Assembly (NCBI GenBank): GCA_016199325.1
Contig: JACQGW010000338.1
Coordinates: forward strand, 1 to 6,983
DNA length: 6,983 nucleotides
From: Chloroflexota bacterium
GTDB lineage: Bacteria > Chloroflexota > Dehalococcoidia > JACQGW01
Direction of reading: 5' to 3'
In this document: positions 5,332 through 6,983 of the stretch, piece after piece
Numbering within the stretch: the stretch's first letter is position 1
Layout: every line of letters starts with the position of its first letter
The notes under the pieces: model-generated
The model's database searches: none
Told to the model about the DNA's origin: nothing
The model's input: the letters and a program-made list of their open reading frames with translations, nothing else
Position numbers and translations under genes: made by a program

Positions 5332-5362
5332 TTGCGGCCGATCGAGGGCGGCCGGGTATAAT
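5332..5362 (+). promoter_or_regulatory. Probable promoter of ychF
   Basis: A perfect TATAAT at 5357-5362 is preceded after 19 nt by TTGCGG (5332-5337), a weak -35 at a slightly long spacing. Transcription would start near 5369, giving a leader of about 35 nt before the GTG at 5404. Confidence 0.5.
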
Positions 5363-5403
5363 AGGACCATCGACGTTCAAGACTTGCGCGCATCGAGGCC
5401 ACT

Positions 5404-6495
5404 GTGCAAATTGGCATCATCGGTCTGCCCTTCAGCGGCAAGACCACCGTCTTCAACGCCCTGACCGGCTCGAATCAGCCGGTCGGCCAGTATCACGGCG
5501 CCGAGGTCGCTCCGAACATCGCCGTTGTCAAGGTTCCCGACCCCCGGCTGCACGTGCTGGCCGGCATCTTCCACCCGCGCCGGGTCGTCCAGGCCGACGT
5601 GACGTACCTCGACCTGGCCGGCGTCGGGCTCTCCCGCGAGCGGGGGGTCAGCAGTCAGCTCGCCACCTACCTCGTCAAGTGCGACGCCCTGCTCCACGTC
5701 GCTCGGGCCTTCGAGGACCCGAACTTCCCCCACGTGGAGGAGACGATCGACCCGGCTCGCGACGTCGCCGCCATCGAGCTGGAGCTGGCGTTCTTCGACC
5801 TGTCGCTCATCGAGAAGCGGCTGGCCCGCCTGGACGAGATGGCGAAGAAGGGCAAGGCCGAGGACAAGGAGGCGGCTGCCCGCGAGGGGCCGTTGCTCAT
5901 CCGGCTGCGCGAGAGCCTGGAGCGGGAGGTGCCAATCCGGGCCCTCGACCTGACCGACGAGGAGTGGAAGGTCATCCGGCACTACCAGTTCCTCACCGGC
6001 AAGCCGCTCGTCCACGTGGTCAACGTCGGGGAGGAGCAGGTCGGCGATACCCGCCTGGTAGCGCAGCTTCGGGAGCGTTTCCCCTGGCCGAACACCGGCG
6101 TCGCCCACCTGGCCGGCAAGGTCGAGATGGAGATCGCTCAGCTCCCGGAGGAGGATATCCCGGAGTTTCTCGCCTCGCTCGGCATCGCCGAGCCGGCGCG
6201 CGACCGGGTCATCCGGCTGTGCTACGAGCTGCTGGGCCTGATCGCATTCCTGACGGGCGGCCCGGACGAGGTGCGCGCCTGGCCGATCGTCCGTGGCACG
6301 ATGGCTCAGAAGGCGGCCGGCGTCGTCCATTCGGACATCGAGCGGGGGTTCATCCGCGCCGAGGTCGTCGCCTACGCCGACCTGGTCCGCACCGGATCGA
6401 TGGCCGAGGCCAAGCGCCACGGCCTCGTGCGCCTGGAGGGCAAGCAGTACGTCGTCCAGGACGGCGACGTCTGTAACTTCTTGTTCAATGTGTGA
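5404..6495 (+). CDS. ychF: YchF/OLA1-family P-loop ATPase (divergent, DUF933/TGS C-terminus)
   Basis: A cytosolic protein of 363 residues, the usual YchF length. Walker A is GLPFSGKTT (7-15), where classical YchF has GLPNVGKST. DxxG is DLAG (70-73); the following loop, VGLSRERGVSSQL, differs from the usual glycine-rich LVxGAS-type switch. NVGE (207-210) replaces the NKxD of GTPases, the family mark linked to ATP preference. A charged helical insertion covers about 123-178. The C-terminal DUF933/TGS domain (about 279-362) is well conserved: EVRAWPIVRGTMAQKAAG, GFIRAEVVAYADL, and YVVQDGDVCNFLFNV at the end. Family members bind ribosomes and respond to stress and redox state. The GTG start has GAGG 5 nt upstream. 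Likely monocistronic, with a promoter at 5332-5362. The altered switch suggests a paralogue-type YchF rather than the canonical one, which may exist elsewhere in the genome. Confidence 0.92.
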   Translation: MQIGIIGLPFSGKTTVFNALTGSNQPVGQYHGAEVAPNIAVVKVPDPRLHVLAGIFHPRRVVQADVTYLDLAGVGLSRERGVSSQLATYLVKCDALLHVARAFEDPNFPHVEETIDPARDVAAIELELAFFDLSLIEKRLARLDEMAKKGKAEDKEAAAREGPLLIRLRESLEREVPIRALDLTDEEWKVIRHYQFLTGKPLVHVVNVGEEQVGDTRLVAQLRERFPWPNTGVAHLAGKVEMEIAQLPEEDIPEFLASLGIAEPARDRVIRLCYELLGLIAFLTGGPDEVRAWPIVRGTMAQKAAGVVHSDIERGFIRAEVVAYADLVRTGSMAEAKRHGLVRLEGKQYVVQDGDVCNFLFNV

Positions 6496-6544
6496 CGAGT
6501 GTGACGAGTGTGACGAGCGTGACGACTGTGACGAGTGTGAGAAC
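6491..6544. repeat. 9-bp tandem repeat over the ychF stop codon
   Basis: Six consecutive 9-bp units from 6491: TGTGACGAG three times, CGTGACGAC, TGTGACGAG, and a degenerate TGTGAGAAC. The first unit overlaps the end of ychF and contains its TGA stop (6493-6495). The tract fills almost all of the 58-nt gap between the two convergent genes. Its core TGACGAG also occurs in the heptamer tract at 2977-3095, so the two may share an origin. Confidence 0.88.
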
Positions 6545-6553
6545 ATCGCTTCT

Positions 6554-6955
6554 TTATCGAAGCACCCGGAAGAACCCCTCGTGAATCTCGAACAGGTACC
6601 GCTTGTCGCTCTGGGCCTGACACTGCTCGTACTCGAACTCGATCGACTCGATGAGCTGCTGGAGCCGTTTCACCCGATAGTGTACTCTGCACTTTACGAA
6701 CACAAGGCGACCAAGACGCCGGAAACGAGCACGCTCGCCAAGGGGAACATCGACGAGTTTCTTGAAGTCCCGCTGGTTCTCGGTTACGATGACAGCACCG
6801 ATCTCTTCACTGCCCAGCGCAATGATCGTGTCTTTCGTGCCCTGCCCGAAGTGCTCCCGAACCAGAAGAACATCGTGCCCGCGCTCGCGGAAGAAGTCGG
6901 CGACCCCCTTCGAGATGCACTCATCGATCAGGAGGAGCATCCGGGGGCGAGCCAT
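6554..6955 (-). CDS. DUF5615/PIN-like putative toxin
   Basis: A 133-residue protein. Residues 6-66 follow the DUF5615 (PIN-like) pattern: MLLLIDECISKGVADFF with acidic D11 and E12, RGHDVLLVREHFGQGTKD, then an IGAVIVTEN strand and RDFKK with D63. PIN-like folds are metal-dependent RNases; here the acidic positions are plausible active-site residues, but activity is inferred. The second half (about 76-133) is basic then helical and is longer than in many DUF5615 proteins. I chose ATG 6955; a second ATG at codon 6 lies nearer the conserved strand, and neither has a clear ribosome site. A TAG stop directly precedes the first ATG in one frame, as expected if an antitoxin gene (often DUF433 in this family) ends there and is coupled, but the window ends too soon to see it. 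Confidence 0.75.
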   Translation of the reverse strand: MARPRMLLLIDECISKGVADFFRERGHDVLLVREHFGQGTKDTIIALGSEEIGAVIVTENQRDFKKLVDVPLGERARFRRLGRLVFVKCRVHYRVKRLQQLIESIEFEYEQCQAQSDKRYLFEIHEGFFRVLR

Positions 6956-6983
6956 CTAGTGGGTCATTTGCCAAGTGCGCTGG

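Larger units (their letters stand above)
5130..5403. other. Divergent control region between the TA operon and ychF
   Basis: No gene is evident. The region holds, from left to right, the start of the TA leader, a minus-strand promoter (5175-5203), two perfect inverted repeats (5237-5250, 5260-5279), a stretch with five irregularly spaced CCGTT words (5279-5333), a lone TTGACA (5304-5309) too far from any -10 box to pair with it, and the plus-strand promoter and leader of ychF. The open frames across it do not look like proteins. Confidence 0.6.

Noticed and set aside
5279..5333. Five CCGTT words upstream of ychF as a tandem repeat
   Set aside because: Spacing is irregular (9, 13, 11, 17 nt), and only the short word is shared.
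5377..6546. 389-codon open frame on the minus strand
   Set aside because: Antisense shadow of ychF, which has clear motifs on the plus strand; its first residues are just the 9-bp repeat translated.
6548..6563. GCTTC/GAAGC hairpin over the stop of the DUF5615 gene as a terminator
   Set aside because: The stem is only 5 bp, with no T run following in either direction.

Overview
This is a GC-rich bacterial accessory region, probably from a Chloroflexota genome (Thermomicrobia/Sphaerobacter-like). That placement is an inference. It rests on the very high GC, a VanW/YoaR-type wall protein, a secreted Ig-like protein ending in a YLPLTLK-type tail that I associate with Chloroflexota, and the density of small toxin-antitoxin (TA) genes. 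No rRNA, tRNA, CRISPR array or transposase is visible.

Layout. Positions 1-161 hold no gene, only a hairpin and a 10-bp tandem repeat at the end of the first operon. Minus strand 3230 to 162 is a two-gene operon: a secreted protein with a putative Ig (He_PIG) domain, followed 12 nt later by a long reading frame that joins the first half of an EamA (drug/metabolite) permease to a complete VanW/peptidoglycan-binding/G5 protein. Positions 3231-3520 are the leader and promoter region of that operon. Minus strand 3940-3521 is a conserved-looking hypothetical gene with a near-consensus promoter. Minus strand 5092 to 4057 is a compact run of four overlapping or closely spaced genes: a ribbon-helix-helix antitoxin, a RelE/ParE toxin, an AbrB-type antitoxin and an excisionase-type HTH antitoxin. 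The last two have no visible toxin, and the HTH gene appears frameshifted near its start. Positions 5130-5403 are a divergent control region with a promoter on each side and two perfect inverted repeats between them. Plus strand 5404-6495 is a YchF/OLA1-family ATPase. Minus strand 6955-6554 is a DUF5615/PIN-like putative toxin, convergent with ychF; its partner would lie beyond the right edge.

Working together: the 3230-162 operon looks dedicated to the cell surface. The 5092-4057 block is a TA operon that has collected orphan antitoxins. ychF is the only housekeeping-type gene.

The most notable feature is the set of five short tandem-repeat tracts with periods of 7 (two tracts), 9, 10 and 12 bp. 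Most sit on gene-boundary elements: two contain the stop codon of the adjacent gene, one supplies a Shine-Dalgarno sequence, and the 7-bp tracts lie inside a coding region, where any change by one unit would shift the reading frame. The other points of interest are the EamA-VanW chimera, the probable 1-nt frameshift in the HTH antitoxin, and the palindromes in the divergent promoter region. I see no complete undescribed defence or metabolic system.
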